Shown here: piece after piece, positions 17,289 to 25,674 of the stretch | Layout: every line of letters starts with the position of its first letter | How positions within the stretch are numbered: the first letter of the stretch is position 1 | Assembly (NCBI RefSeq): GCF_947331435.1 | Contig: NZ_CAMZOF010000010.1 | Location: 248,001-312,000 of the forward strand | Direction: 5' to 3' | Length of the DNA: 64,000 nt | Source of the DNA: Pelagibius sp. Alg239-R121 | GTDB lineage: Bacteria; Pseudomonadota; Alphaproteobacteria; Kiloniellales; Kiloniellaceae | Notes under the pieces: model-generated | What the model was told of the DNA's origin: nothing | Database searches by the model: none | What the model saw: the letters and a program-made list of their open reading frames with translations, nothing else | Translations under genes and position numbers: made by a program

Positions 17289-18479
17289 TCAGGCCTGTTC
17301 AATTTCCTGACGTCCCAGGCGGCGCAGCAGGCAAAAGTGTGAAACCATCATCTGCATCAGTCCGGCCTCTTGATAAGGCTTTTGAAACTCACTTGCCGTC
17401 TCGCGAATGATCCCGGTTATCGCCACGTAGTGAACGTGACTTACATTCGGAAAGAGATGATGGGCGGCATGGGCGTTGGCGCCACCTGCCAAGAAATTGG
17501 CAAGGCGGCTGTTGGGTAGCCAGTCCATGGAGGTCACCAAGGCATGGTCGGCCCAGCTGTGTGGCAGGTACCCCTCTGAATTGACCACAGGAAACGATGT
17601 CTCTTCGGTAAAACGCGTTCCAATCAGCATGAACACGAAGACCAGCGACTGCGCTGCCGTGACAAGAAGATAGCCGATCAGAACCTGCCACCATGCGAAG
17701 TCCAACAAGACCATCGGAAGCCCCAGCATCAATCCGAAGTACAGCGACTTTGTGGCCGCGAAAAGGATGTACTGGTGCCGCGGATGACGAATGTCCGTTA
17801 AATTCGCGAGTCGCTTCTTGAACAGATAGATCAGGTCCTGAACAAAGATCGAATGAAGCGCAACCAACGCATAAACCAATGGCGCGTAGAGGTGCTGATA
17901 TGCCTGATACCAGCGGCCAGGGTGGTTCGGTGACAGACGGATAAAAGGGTTTTCGTCGATGTCGACGTCGCATCCGTTCACATTTGGAAAATTGTGGTGT
18001 GATTTCACATGCCGCAGCCGCCAGAGATAAGCGTTGGATCCAAGAAGACTAAAAATCATCGTGTGTACGAAGCGGTCGAACTTCTTGTTGCCGCTGAGTG
18101 CATCATGGGCAGCATCATGGGCGATATTAGTCACCAGCAAGAGCACAAAAAGACCGCAGGCCGTTGCCGATAAAAGAGTTCCCAATGCACCAAAACGGCC
18201 TGACAAGGTCAGCACGTAAAGTGCTACTGCCAAGACACCATAGAACAGGCCCTTGGCGAGAATCCGCCTGCCACCGGTCCGGGATTGCCCCGTCTCCTGA
18301 AAATAGGTTGTGACCTTCCTGCGCAGAGTCGGAAGGAACCGGTCTTCGGCTGAGTTCGTGAACTTGATCGGCCGGCTGCGCGCAGACCGGGAAAGCTGTC
18401 GCGCCCCATGAACGGAGACCGGGACGGGACGGACCTTGGAACCGCCGGCTGCCACATCAGATAAAACAGGCAATGCCAT
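17289..18479 (-). CDS. Membrane fatty acid desaturase (linoleoyl-CoA/delta-6 type)
   Basis: This 396-residue protein has four membrane helices and the three His boxes of membrane di-iron desaturases: HDAAHDA, HVKSHHN and HAAHHLFPNVSH. The last, with HxxHH, fits front-end or acyl-lipid/linoleoyl-CoA-type enzymes, but there is no fused cytochrome b5. It inserts a double bond into fatty acyl chains and so adjusts membrane fluidity. A GGAGAAA site precedes the ATG, and a 16-bp operator matching the one before the adjacent TetR gene lies 19 bp upstream of the start. Confidence 0.9.
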   Translation of the reverse strand: MALPVLSDVAAGGSKVRPVPVSVHGARQLSRSARSRPIKFTNSAEDRFLPTLRRKVTTYFQETGQSRTGGRRILAKGLFYGVLAVALYVLTLSGRFGALGTLLSATACGLFVLLLVTNIAHDAAHDALSGNKKFDRFVHTMIFSLLGSNAYLWRLRHVKSHHNFPNVNGCDVDIDENPFIRLSPNHPGRWYQAYQHLYAPLVYALVALHSIFVQDLIYLFKKRLANLTDIRHPRHQYILFAATKSLYFGLMLGLPMVLLDFAWWQVLIGYLLVTAAQSLVFVFMLIGTRFTEETSFPVVNSEGYLPHSWADHALVTSMDWLPNSRLANFLAGGANAHAAHHLFPNVSHVHYVAITGIIRETASEFQKPYQEAGLMQMMVSHFCLLRRLGRQEIEQA

Positions 18480-18497
18480 CTAGATTTCTCCTATTAT

Positions 18498-18513
18498 AAG
18501 TGAACATTCACTT
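18498..18513. promoter_or_regulatory. TetR-type operator upstream of the desaturase
   Basis: AAGTGAACATTCACTT has perfect 7-bp arms around a 2-nt centre and is followed by a partial third repeat, ACTTA. It matches 13 of 16 bases of the site upstream of the neighbouring TetR gene (19249-19264). It sits immediately before the ribosome-binding region of the desaturase, where a repressor would block transcription. Confidence 0.75.
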
Positions 18514-18656
18514 ACTTAAAATTCAAAAATTTTGACCGCCTTTTGCAGCCGTTTACAACGCCAGTCCACATCAAAGCAGCGATCCTAATTGCACCGCTAA
18601 CGGCCGCTGCCATCCAGCACTTACTGCCCTCTGATCTATCGAACGTGGAAGAAGAC

Positions 18657-19223
18657 TTAAGCCTGAGCAACTCGAAGACAGACTGCGGTGAGTTCTTCCG
18701 ACAGTTCAGAAAGCTCCTGGTCAATCCGGCCATAAATTCTGGCGGTTGCCACCTGCAGCACAACGCCCAGCAGGCTGGCGGCGACCAATTCCGGATCAGC
18801 AGGCGGAATGTCCCCCCGTTCCATCCCATCTATGACGCATTCACGCACTGCATCGACGGGAGTCTTTATGCTATCGGGCAGTTTCCCCGATTCATTGTGC
18901 TGAACCAGGAGCAGGTAACTGAAAAGCTCCTGGTCATCGTCAAAAAACCGGCAAAAAGTCTCGACCATGGCAGTTATCTGCGCGGCAAATCCGTTACGTC
19001 CGATCCGCGCACGGGTCAGTTCGGTGGCAAAGGAGATGTAGTTTGTCGAGAAGAGGTCCCAGGCCAGCTGTTCCTTGGCGGAGAAATGACGGTATAGCGC
19101 GCCTTCCGTAATGCCGACTGCGGAAGTGATGTCCCGAATGGAGGTCTCCGCAAAGCCTTTCTGGACAAAGAGCGTCAAGGCCGCCCGCGTAATCCGTTCC
19201 TTGGTTTCCCTGCCATCGCGCAT
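18657..19223 (-). CDS. TetR/AcrR-family repressor, likely controls the adjacent desaturase
   Basis: The start at 19223 (MRDGRETKERITRAALTLF) is preferred: GGGGA lies 7 nt upstream, whereas the longer frame would start inside the operator. The N-terminal TetR helix-turn-helix reads FAETSIRDITSAVGITEGALYRHF. The 188-residue length and helical C-terminus are typical. The gene lies just upstream of the desaturase gene on the same strand, and both carry the same 16-bp palindrome. This makes it a likely acyl-CoA or lipid-responsive repressor of itself and the desaturase, comparable in logic to DesT/FabR; the effector is inferred only. Confidence 0.92.
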   Translation of the reverse strand: MRDGRETKERITRAALTLFVQKGFAETSIRDITSAVGITEGALYRHFSAKEQLAWDLFSTNYISFATELTRARIGRNGFAAQITAMVETFCRFFDDDQELFSYLLLVQHNESGKLPDSIKTPVDAVRECVIDGMERGDIPPADPELVAASLLGVVLQVATARIYGRIDQELSELSEELTAVCLRVAQA

Positions 19224-19248
19224 CGCTATTCCCCAATCGCGAATGAAT

Positions 19249-19264
19249 AAGTGAATGATCACTT
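19249..19264. promoter_or_regulatory. TetR-type operator in the tetR promoter
   Basis: AAGTGAATGATCACTT has 6-bp arms around 4 nt and continues into ACTT, as the desaturase site does. On the minus strand a perfect -35 hexamer (TTGACA, 19292-19287) lies upstream, so the operator falls at about the -10 and start region of the tetR promoter. This suits autoregulation. Confidence 0.7.
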
Positions 19265-19392
19265 ACTTTGGAAGGCCAGCTGCGATTGTCAAGCCAACGC
19301 CTGGGCCTGGCACAAATTAAATCAGTTCTTTGAGCCTGGCGCAGACGTCTGAATTGCGCTCTTGACTGTAACCGCTGGGAGGCGACCGCACT

Positions 19393-20310
19393 CTAGAAGG
19401 TTCTAGCACCTGTCGTCGGCAGTAACACCCGGTAGAGGCTGGCCGTGGCGGTGATGAAAAGCTGATTGAGTTTTGGACCGCCGAAGCAAAGATTGGACAC
19501 CCGTTCGGGCAGCAGGATCTTGCCGATCAGGCTGCCGTCCGAGTCGTAGCAATGCACGCCATCGCCGGCACTGGTCCAGATCCGGCCTTTGGTGTCCAGA
19601 CGGAAGCCGTCGAAAAAGCCATTACTGCATTCGGCGAATATCGCCCCACCGGAAAGTCTGCCGTCTTCGGAGACATCAAAAACCCGAATGTGATGCTCAC
19701 CGCTGGCGTAACGGGTTCCGCCGGAGTCGGCGATGTAAAGCTGGCGCTCATCAAGAGAAAAGGCCAGGCCGTTCGGGCAGGTGAAATCGTCGGTAACGCG
19801 GATCACCTCCCCGCTTTGCGGATCTATGCGATAGACGTGCTCGCCATCCTGCTCTGCTTCTGCCTGAAAACCTTCGTAATCGGACTCGATGCCATAAGCG
19901 GGGTCGGTGAACCAGACCGATCCGTCCGATTTCACCACTACATCGTTCGGACTGTTGAGGCGCGTGCCGTCATAGCGATCCGCCAGAATGCTGTAGCTGC
20001 CGTCGTGCTCCCAGCGCACCACCCGACGAGTGCCGTGCTCGCAAGCAACGATCCGCCCTTGCCGGTCCAATGTGGCGCCGTTTGTGTAAGTTCCAGCATT
20101 GCCATGAAACACCCCGACCGCGCCGGTGGTTTCGTCCCAGCGCAGGCGACGGTCGTTGGGAATGTCGCTCCAGATCACCGATCTATAGGCCGGTACATAG
20201 ACTGGCCCTTCGGTCCAACGCCCCTCTGACCAGATACAGTCCAAATTTTCGGTCAGCTTGACGCTGCGCCGGAAACGCTCGTCCAGAATTTCGTAACGCG
20301 TTTCACTCAT
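19393..20310 (-). CDS. SMP-30/gluconolactonase family protein
   Basis: The ATG at 20310 (MSETRYEIL) has GGGAGAA upstream; ten extra residues from an earlier frame are unlikely. The 305-residue protein is a six-bladed propeller of the SMP-30/LRE type, with WTEGPVY, LNSPNDVVVKSDGSVWFTDPAYG and TCPNGLAFSLDERQLYIADSG. The Glu, Asn and Asp in these segments bind the divalent metal. Such enzymes hydrolyse sugar lactones. No sugar dehydrogenase is adjacent. It is divergent from an HxlR regulator that probably represses it. Confidence 0.9.
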   Translation of the reverse strand: MSETRYEILDERFRRSVKLTENLDCIWSEGRWTEGPVYVPAYRSVIWSDIPNDRRLRWDETTGAVGVFHGNAGTYTNGATLDRQGRIVACEHGTRRVVRWEHDGSYSILADRYDGTRLNSPNDVVVKSDGSVWFTDPAYGIESDYEGFQAEAEQDGEHVYRIDPQSGEVIRVTDDFTCPNGLAFSLDERQLYIADSGGTRYASGEHHIRVFDVSEDGRLSGGAIFAECSNGFFDGFRLDTKGRIWTSAGDGVHCYDSDGSLIGKILLPERVSNLCFGGPKLNQLFITATASLYRVLLPTTGARTF

Positions 20311-20344
20311 GGTTTTCTCCCAAGGGGCAGCGGAATTCAAAATG

Positions 20345-20359
20345 CTATCTTTTTCATAG
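20345..20359. promoter_or_regulatory. HxlR-type operator, lactonase side (CTAT-N7-ATAG)
   Basis: CTATCTTTTTCATAG is a 4-7-4 inverted repeat, the same geometry as known HxlR-family sites such as the YodB site. A second copy with the same T-rich spacer lies at 20392-20406, with centres 47 bp apart. This copy is 35 bp upstream of the SMP-30 start. Confidence 0.7.
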
Positions 20360-20391
20360 CAAACTCACTATTCTATGCCAAGAAGAATCTG

Positions 20392-20406
20392 CTATGTTTT
20401 TAATAG
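20392..20406. promoter_or_regulatory. HxlR-type operator, regulator side (CTAT-N7-ATAG)
   Basis: CTATGTTTTTAATAG repeats the 4-7-4 pattern of the site at 20345-20359 and ends 16 bp before the GTG start of the HxlR gene. A related inverted pair, TCACTATT (20365-20372) and AATAGTGA (20402-20409), also spans the region. Autorepression by the HxlR protein is the simplest reading. Confidence 0.68.
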
Positions 20407-20422
20407 TGATGGACTGTAAGCC

Positions 20423-20779
20423 GTGACGACGATCCCCCTGCCCGGCTCTCCCGTACGCGGCTCCAGAAGCGGCGCACCTGTCATGGCACTCCTCGACCTG
20501 CTCGGCCGCCGCTGGGCCATGGGCGTGCTCTGGACTCTCTGTGAAGGCGGACCCGCCACCTTCCGGGTTTTGCAGGAGCGCTGCGAAACCATTTCGCCCG
20601 CCGTACTAAACTCGCGCCTAAAAGAACTGCGCGAAGCAAAACTGGTGGAGAGAACTGCGCAGGGTTATGCCGCGACGAAACTTGGTGAACAACTTTACGG
20701 GCATCTCGAACCTCTCGGCGCCTGGGCGAAGATCTGGGGAAAGTCGGTGAAAAGCAGCACGACAGCGCGAAAAAAATGA
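20423..20779 (+). CDS. HxlR-family transcriptional regulator
   Basis: This 118-residue protein starts at GTG. Its winged helix is of HxlR type, with MALLDLLGRRWAMGVLWTLCEGGPATFRVLQ and ISPAVLNSRLKELREAKLVERTAQGYAAT. HxlR proteins often respond to electrophiles, quinones or aldehydes through cysteines; here Cys is present in TLCEGG and QERCET. The gene is divergent from the SMP-30 gene, and two identical-geometry operators lie between them. A VOC-family gene follows on the same strand about 77 bp later and may be co-transcribed. Confidence 0.93.
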   Translation: MTTIPLPGSPVRGSRSGAPVMALLDLLGRRWAMGVLWTLCEGGPATFRVLQERCETISPAVLNSRLKELREAKLVERTAQGYAATKLGEQLYGHLEPLGAWAKIWGKSVKSSTTARKK

Positions 20780-20855
20780 ACGGCCCAGAACAAATACGCA
20801 GTGACGACCGACGCCGCAAATTTGAAGTCTGCAACGGTTATTGAGGAGTGAGCAA

Positions 20856-21293
20856 ATGCCCAGCGATTCAGAACTGACTCCAGGACTGGTGATCCCTACC
20901 CTGCGCTATCGCGATGCGCCGTCGGCCATCGACTGGCTATGCCAGGCCTTTGGTTTCGAAAAGCATATGGTGATTCCGGGAGAGGACGGAAGCATCATCC
21001 ATGCACAGCTTACGCTCGGGAATGGCATGATCATGCTGGGGTCGGTTCGAGACGAGGAGCAGCGCGATTACGACCGCTTGATCACACAGCCCGACGACGT
21101 CGGCGGCGGCAACACACAGGCCGCCTATATCGAGATAGAGGATATCGATGCGCACTATGAAAGGGCTAAAGCTGCCGGTGCTAAAATCGTCATCGACATC
21201 GCCGACCAGGACCATGGCGGACGGCTCTACACCTGCAGAGACCCCGAAGGGCATGTCTGGAATTTTGGTTCCTACAATCCCTGGCAATCGTAG
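20856..21293 (+). CDS. VOC-superfamily (glyoxalase/bleomycin-resistance-like) protein
   Basis: The ATG at 20856 follows a GAGGAG site, so it is preferred to a TTG 15 nt earlier. The 145-residue protein has paired beta-alpha-beta-beta-beta units, with TLRYRDAPSAIDWLCQAFGF and ending DPEGHVWNFGSYNPW. Candidate metal ligands are the His in IIHAQL and the Glu of DPEGH. This subgroup (PhnB/YdfO-like) often lacks a known substrate. Its place behind an HxlR regulator hints at electrophile detoxification, which is inference. Confidence 0.85.
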   Translation: MPSDSELTPGLVIPTLRYRDAPSAIDWLCQAFGFEKHMVIPGEDGSIIHAQLTLGNGMIMLGSVRDEEQRDYDRLITQPDDVGGGNTQAAYIEIEDIDAHYERAKAAGAKIVIDIADQDHGGRLYTCRDPEGHVWNFGSYNPWQS

Positions 21294-21299
21294 TTTCGA

Positions 21300-21788
21300 T
21301 CACCCCAAAGCCTCAAAGGCGGCTGCATAGCGGATCCTGCCACTGCAGCTCTCCAGCGCCCCCTCGCTTAGCTCCAAGACCATGGTCGCCTCTTTCGGAT
21401 AGTCGGTGCCGAACCTGGCGGCGGCTTCGACACTAAATCCGAAACGCCGGTAGTAGTCCGGGTCGCCGAGCAGAAACACGGCCTTCCACTCCGAATTTAC
21501 GAGCTGGGCCAGGCCCTCCCGGATCAAAGCGGATCCTACCCCTTGTTTCTGATGTTCGGGAGCGACCGCGACCGGTGCGAGGGCAAGACAGCCTTCCGGC
21601 GATTGCAGCTTGGAAAAGAGGACATGTCCGACAATCGTGCCCTCCCGCTCCGCTACCAAAGACAAAACACTGTCGCCAGCGGCGTTCAATGCCTCAACCA
21701 GATCAGCTTCCGCAGGCTGTCCGAATGCGGCCGCCTCCACGGCATGGACGGCTGTAGTGTCGGAGGGTGTTTCTTTTCGGATGATCAT
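21300..21788 (-). CDS. GNAT N-acetyltransferase (YhbS-like)
   Basis: This 162-residue protein has the YhbS-type GNAT fold: MIIRKETPSDTTAVHAVEAAAF at the N-terminus, LALAPVAVAPEHQKQGVGSALIREGL as the acetyl-CoA pyrophosphate loop, and FLLGDPDYYRRFGFSVEAA as the characteristic YhbS motif. It converges on the VOC gene with only 6 bp between the stops. The substrate is unknown. Confidence 0.9.
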   Translation of the reverse strand: MIIRKETPSDTTAVHAVEAAAFGQPAEADLVEALNAAGDSVLSLVAEREGTIVGHVLFSKLQSPEGCLALAPVAVAPEHQKQGVGSALIREGLAQLVNSEWKAVFLLGDPDYYRRFGFSVEAAARFGTDYPKEATMVLELSEGALESCSGRIRYAAAFEALG

Positions 21789-22069
21789 GGGTGAGTGATG
21801 GTTGCTCAGCAGGACGCTGTCAACGCTCCATTGCGAATGGTTGGTTGTGGCAGATAAACAGAGTCAATGACCTCAGACCGCAAACTTGTAGGAATCTCCC
21901 CCGGCCTTGTTCTTATATCGCTACATCTAGAATCTTCCCAACCAGCCAACCGCACATCGTTGTTTTGCAACAATGACTGAAGAACCGGCCACTCATGATC
22001 CACGGCACCAAAGTTCGCTATTCCCCCAACACACTCGAGAAAATTAAACCAAACTTTTAGACTCGTTGC

Positions 22070-22936
22070 CTAAACAGAACGCACCAACGGAAACTTGTCG
22101 CAGTCAATTCTGTCGCTCGTATTCAGGCCTGCGTCGCGGTAAGTGGCGATAGCAGGTACATCTTCATAAGTAACATCGTCACCGACCCAGTTGACGGAGA
22201 ATGCGGCTCGTCTGCGATCCAGCTCATTACCGGGCGCCGAATGAAAGGTGTGCGAGTTCCAAATCAGCATGTCGCCAGGCGCCAGCGCCGTTGCCAAAAT
22301 TTCGCCATTAGGATCATGATCAATATCGGGTATGGGCGGCCGTTCATGCCGAAGGTGTTTATAGTCCTCGGAAGGCCTTTCAAAATTTGCGGCCTGATAG
22401 ACGATGCCAGGTGTATGGGATCCTCTCCAGAAACGCAGCGCAGTCTCAACGGGGATAGGGTCAAGTGCCGTCCAGCAGTTGACAACCTTGGTTCCCTTTA
22501 AAGGATAATAGGCCTGGTCCTGATGCCAAGGTGTCGCCGCCCCGCTGCTGCGGGCCTCTTTGACAAGCAGGAAGTCGTAAAACAGTGTCAGCGTATCCGA
22601 CTCTAAAAACGGCCAGCAGAGGTCGGGAAGCGGACTGTCAAAAATGAATCGCCTGAAAGGTTCAACCTGCTTCCATGCCTGGGAGCTGAAAGAAAACCGC
22701 CCTTCGTTACCGTCTATTTTGACAACATCGAAATCGGTACTGGCACCAGACAGAGCTGCCTCAATTCCCTCCTCAATCACACCCAGCCAATCTGCACTGA
22801 CGACGTTTCGGAGACACACCACGCCGTCCTGCCTGTAGGCCGCAACGGCATCATCTCCCTGGCCTGCATCTGAAATGAAGAACGACGCGACCTCCCCGCT
22901 TATTCCTTTAGTTTCAAGTGCGACTGTATCCCGCAT
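22070..22936 (-). CDS. Phytanoyl-CoA dioxygenase (PhyH) family Fe(II)/2-oxoglutarate oxygenase
   Basis: This 288-residue protein has the double-stranded beta-helix iron triad: H138 and D140 in PWHQDQAYYPL and H232 in SHTFHSAPGN. The 2-oxoglutarate-binding Arg follows about ten residues later (RRRAAFSVNWVGDD). It hydroxylates an unknown substrate using O2 and 2-oxoglutarate. It lies about 175 bp downstream of the 2-hydroxyacid dehydrogenase on the same strand and may be in the same regulon as the Rieske oxygenase. Confidence 0.88.
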   Translation of the reverse strand: MRDTVALETKGISGEVASFFISDAGQGDDAVAAYRQDGVVCLRNVVSADWLGVIEEGIEAALSGASTDFDVVKIDGNEGRFSFSSQAWKQVEPFRRFIFDSPLPDLCWPFLESDTLTLFYDFLLVKEARSSGAATPWHQDQAYYPLKGTKVVNCWTALDPIPVETALRFWRGSHTPGIVYQAANFERPSEDYKHLRHERPPIPDIDHDPNGEILATALAPGDMLIWNSHTFHSAPGNELDRRRAAFSVNWVGDDVTYEDVPAIATYRDAGLNTSDRIDCDKFPLVRSV

Positions 22937-23111
22937 GAGTGATGCAAATTCCCCGTTGAGTTCACAAGACCCTCAATCGACCTCAAGCAGACCCGGATGA
23001 TCGAAAATCGAGGGGCAGGCATTAGCCAAATTGGGCGGCAGAAGGAAAAGCCGTGTAATCATGACATTGAAACGTGACGAGATCTTCAAGTTTCCTCCTG
23101 AAATGCTTTTC

Positions 23112-24176
23112 TCAGTACCCCAGCTCCGGCCGTACAACGTTTTCCAGCGGCTGGCCGTTTATGTAGCGCCGTAGATTGTTGAACAGGATATCGAGGGTGA
23201 TGGGCACGTAGTTGTCCCCGTCGTCCGCCGAAACATGCGGGGTCACGATCAGATTGGGCACGGACCAAAGCGGAGAATCCGCCGGTAACGGTTCGGGATC
23301 GAACACATCGACGATCGCGCCCGAGAGATGGCCGGACCGCAACAGGTCCGAGAGCGCGTCGTAATCCATGGCTGAAGCACGGCCGACGTTAATGATCCCG
23401 GCGCCGGGCTTCATACTTTCAAGGCGTTTCCGGTTGAAGAGTCCCACCGTTTCCGGCGTCGCAGGCAGCGAGATGAAAACGTAGTCGGCCCGGGGCAACA
23501 GCCTGTCGATCTGATCGGTGGCAACCATCTCGTCCACTGCGGGATGCGGGTTGCCACTGCGATTCACACCCAGCACCTCCAGACCCAGCGTTTTGAGTTG
23601 CTTGGCCGCGCCCCCGCCCAAACTGCCCACACCAACGATCAGAGCAGTCTTGCCCGCAATCGGCGAGGAAAAAAGAGACTTCCAATGAGCACTTTGCTGA
23701 TTGGTAACGATTGCAGGAATGTGGCTGTGCAGCATCAAGACACTCATGAGGCCGAATTCACCGGCTTTGACGGAATGGGCTCCCTTGTTATTCACGACCT
23801 GCACACCGTCGGGCACCCAATTCATGGGGCAAAGATGCTCAACGCCCGCTCCCAGGATATGGATCCATTTCAGGTTAGGCGCGACCGCAGCCAAATCCGC
23901 CGTCGGGAGGTCCCAGCAAAAGAGCACTTCCGTATCGCGCATGGATTCATTGAAATGGTCGCAATCCCAATCGATGAAAACATCGAGGTGCTGGGCGACG
24001 TCGGGGTGACGGCGCGCTGCGTCGTCCCAACGTTCCTGAGTCGTTGTGAAAACAAGCTCACCCTCCGCTGTTGAAGGAAAGGTGTCCGGCGAAGCGTGAT
24101 TGTTCTTTACGTGCAGCTTTATCTTTCGGTTCAAAGTATCGCCTTTCCTGCTTCTCTGGCTTGATGGCGCTGTCAT
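23112..24176 (-). CDS. D-2-hydroxyacid dehydrogenase (NAD-dependent)
   Basis: The start is the ATG at 24176, which shares one base with the Rieske stop (TGATG). The 354-residue protein has the NAD-binding glycine motif GVGSLG near residue 187. The catalytic trio is an Arg in INVGRASAMDY, a Glu in DVFDPEPLPADSPLW, and a His in VTPHVSADDGDN. It reduces or oxidises a 2-oxo/2-hydroxy acid. Tight coupling to a Rieske oxygenase suggests it handles a product of that oxygenase. GhrA/SerA-like relatives have varied substrates, so none is assigned. Confidence 0.92.
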   Translation of the reverse strand: MTAPSSQRSRKGDTLNRKIKLHVKNNHASPDTFPSTAEGELVFTTTQERWDDAARRHPDVAQHLDVFIDWDCDHFNESMRDTEVLFCWDLPTADLAAVAPNLKWIHILGAGVEHLCPMNWVPDGVQVVNNKGAHSVKAGEFGLMSVLMLHSHIPAIVTNQQSAHWKSLFSSPIAGKTALIVGVGSLGGGAAKQLKTLGLEVLGVNRSGNPHPAVDEMVATDQIDRLLPRADYVFISLPATPETVGLFNRKRLESMKPGAGIINVGRASAMDYDALSDLLRSGHLSGAIVDVFDPEPLPADSPLWSVPNLIVTPHVSADDGDNYVPITLDILFNNLRRYINGQPLENVVRPELGY

Positions 24177-25561
24177 CAATCCGATCGCGTTGTTTCTCCG
24201 TAGAGCATTTCATCCGTTTCTATCTGTTTCAGACAGGCGACAACCTTTGCAACCCGGTCTGTCTCCGGAAGACCCTCTGCCTCGAACTGCACCTCCATGA
24301 CCGCACGGCCGATGTTTCGCAGCGTAACGGCATCGTCACCGCCATTCTTAGGCTTTTGCACGACAGTGTCTCCACCAAAGGTCGGGATGGGTCCATCCTG
24401 CCAATCGTCCGTGGCATGCGCCGGTTCCTTGCCGTCCTGGAGGTCCCGGATGAGAGACCGCAATCGTCTGCGGTACATTACGATGCCCTGATCGCTCGCA
24501 ACGAGATGCTCCTTATTGTGCTCGGTGATAGGCCCCATGCCTTCGGTCGCTTCGGCGTCGGCAGGACAGCGCTGCTTTTCTTCATAAGAACGGTCAAAGA
24601 CTTCACCCTGCTCAATCAGCTCCGGTCCCTCAGGCGTATTGTATTCGTCCGGGTCCGCCCGCTCGCCGAAAACCGCCCAGGCGAAGCACAGTGTCTCTTC
24701 GTCGTCGATCGGCACCACCCAGCGAACGAACGACGTCCGACTGTAGTAAAGTTGCCTGGTGCCGTCCGCCGAGAACGCGGCGCCGGCCTGGGTAAAGTTC
24801 GGCAGTACCAGTTCGTTTGTTCGGACCCAGACATTGTCGCCGACCCGCCGCGCCGCGGTGCCCAGAAATGTGGTTCGGCGTTTATAGAACTTCATCTTGC
24901 CGATTTCACCAAAGCCCTCGGAGAACTGCTCGCGGCTGATACGTGAGTGAAGGAAGGCGGTATGAATGGGATCGACGATCGCATCCAGAACCTGGAGCCA
25001 ATTACAGTGGAACGGCGCCGTGTAGGGAACCAGAGTCTGGCCGGGTAAATCAAATGTATCGTAGACCGGAAAGACTGGCTTCAGGCCCGGCGGTCCCATA
25101 TAGGCAAATATCAGACCCTTGAATTCCTTGACCGGATAAGCGCCCAAAGTCACGTTTTCGCAGATCTGCTTTTCCACCTGGGCAGGCTGTCCCGGTGCTT
25201 CGAGAGTTGTGCCATCTACGTCGAACAGCCAACCGTGATAGCAACAGCGGATTCCTCTTTCTTCGGTAACGCCGAATTCCAACGAAGCACGCCGATGCGG
25301 ACAGCGCCGGTGCACAAGGCCGACGCGTTCGCCCTTATCTCTGAACAAGACAAGATCCTCGCCCAGAATCCGGATCAGTTTCGGACGCTCGCCGAGGTCC
25401 GAAGTCATCGCCACCGGATGCCAGAAGCGCCGGAGGTATTCGCCACAGGGCGTATTAGGCCCAACACGGGTCAGTTCGTCGTCGCCCTGGCCGGTCCAGG
25501 ACTGATGATAACCGCTATAGGGAAGGCTTTCCTTCGATCGAGTTTCAGTGCTCCTGTTCAT
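24176..25561 (-). CDS. Rieske non-haem iron oxygenase, aromatic-ring-hydroxylating type
   Basis: The ATG at 25561 is used; a TTG five codons upstream is less likely. In 461 residues the Rieske [2Fe-2S] ligands are C87/H89 (CPHRRASLEFG) and C106/H109 (CCYHGWLFD). The mononuclear iron ligands H200 and H205 lie in DPIHTAFLH. The length and ALL-type layout resemble phthalate 4,5-dioxygenase, vanillate and related oxygenase alpha subunits. A separate reductase is needed and is not in the window. It heads an operon divergent from a LysR regulator. Confidence 0.93.
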   Translation of the reverse strand: MNRSTETRSKESLPYSGYHQSWTGQGDDELTRVGPNTPCGEYLRRFWHPVAMTSDLGERPKLIRILGEDLVLFRDKGERVGLVHRRCPHRRASLEFGVTEERGIRCCYHGWLFDVDGTTLEAPGQPAQVEKQICENVTLGAYPVKEFKGLIFAYMGPPGLKPVFPVYDTFDLPGQTLVPYTAPFHCNWLQVLDAIVDPIHTAFLHSRISREQFSEGFGEIGKMKFYKRRTTFLGTAARRVGDNVWVRTNELVLPNFTQAGAAFSADGTRQLYYSRTSFVRWVVPIDDEETLCFAWAVFGERADPDEYNTPEGPELIEQGEVFDRSYEEKQRCPADAEATEGMGPITEHNKEHLVASDQGIVMYRRRLRSLIRDLQDGKEPAHATDDWQDGPIPTFGGDTVVQKPKNGGDDAVTLRNIGRAVMEVQFEAEGLPETDRVAKVVACLKQIETDEMLYGETTRSD

Positions 25562-25582
25562 TCCTGCAGCTCTCAAATTACC

Positions 25583-25598
25583 ATGTGATAAGTCACAT
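25583..25598. promoter_or_regulatory. Palindrome between the Rieske operon and the LysR gene
   Basis: ATGTGATAAGTCACAT has perfect 6-bp arms and a 4-nt centre, 22 bp upstream of the Rieske ATG and 77 bp upstream of the LysR start. It is a candidate LysR or FNR/CRP-type site; the spacing matches FNR geometry but the half-sites do not match the FNR consensus. Confidence 0.45.
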
Positions 25599-25674
25599 TG
25601 CGCAACAGCAAGATTGACAACAATCGATCAATTCTTACAGTCGCTGTTAGAAAAACTAATATGCATAAACTGCC

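Noticed and set aside
18493-18498. TATAAT on the minus strand next to the desaturase operator
   Set aside because: It is a perfect hexamer, but the ribosome-binding site overlaps it, so a transcript from it would start at or past the site; probably coincidental.
24071-24946. 291-codon open frame opposite the Rieske gene
   Set aside because: Shadow of the oxygenase; codon usage and composition do not resemble the neighbours.
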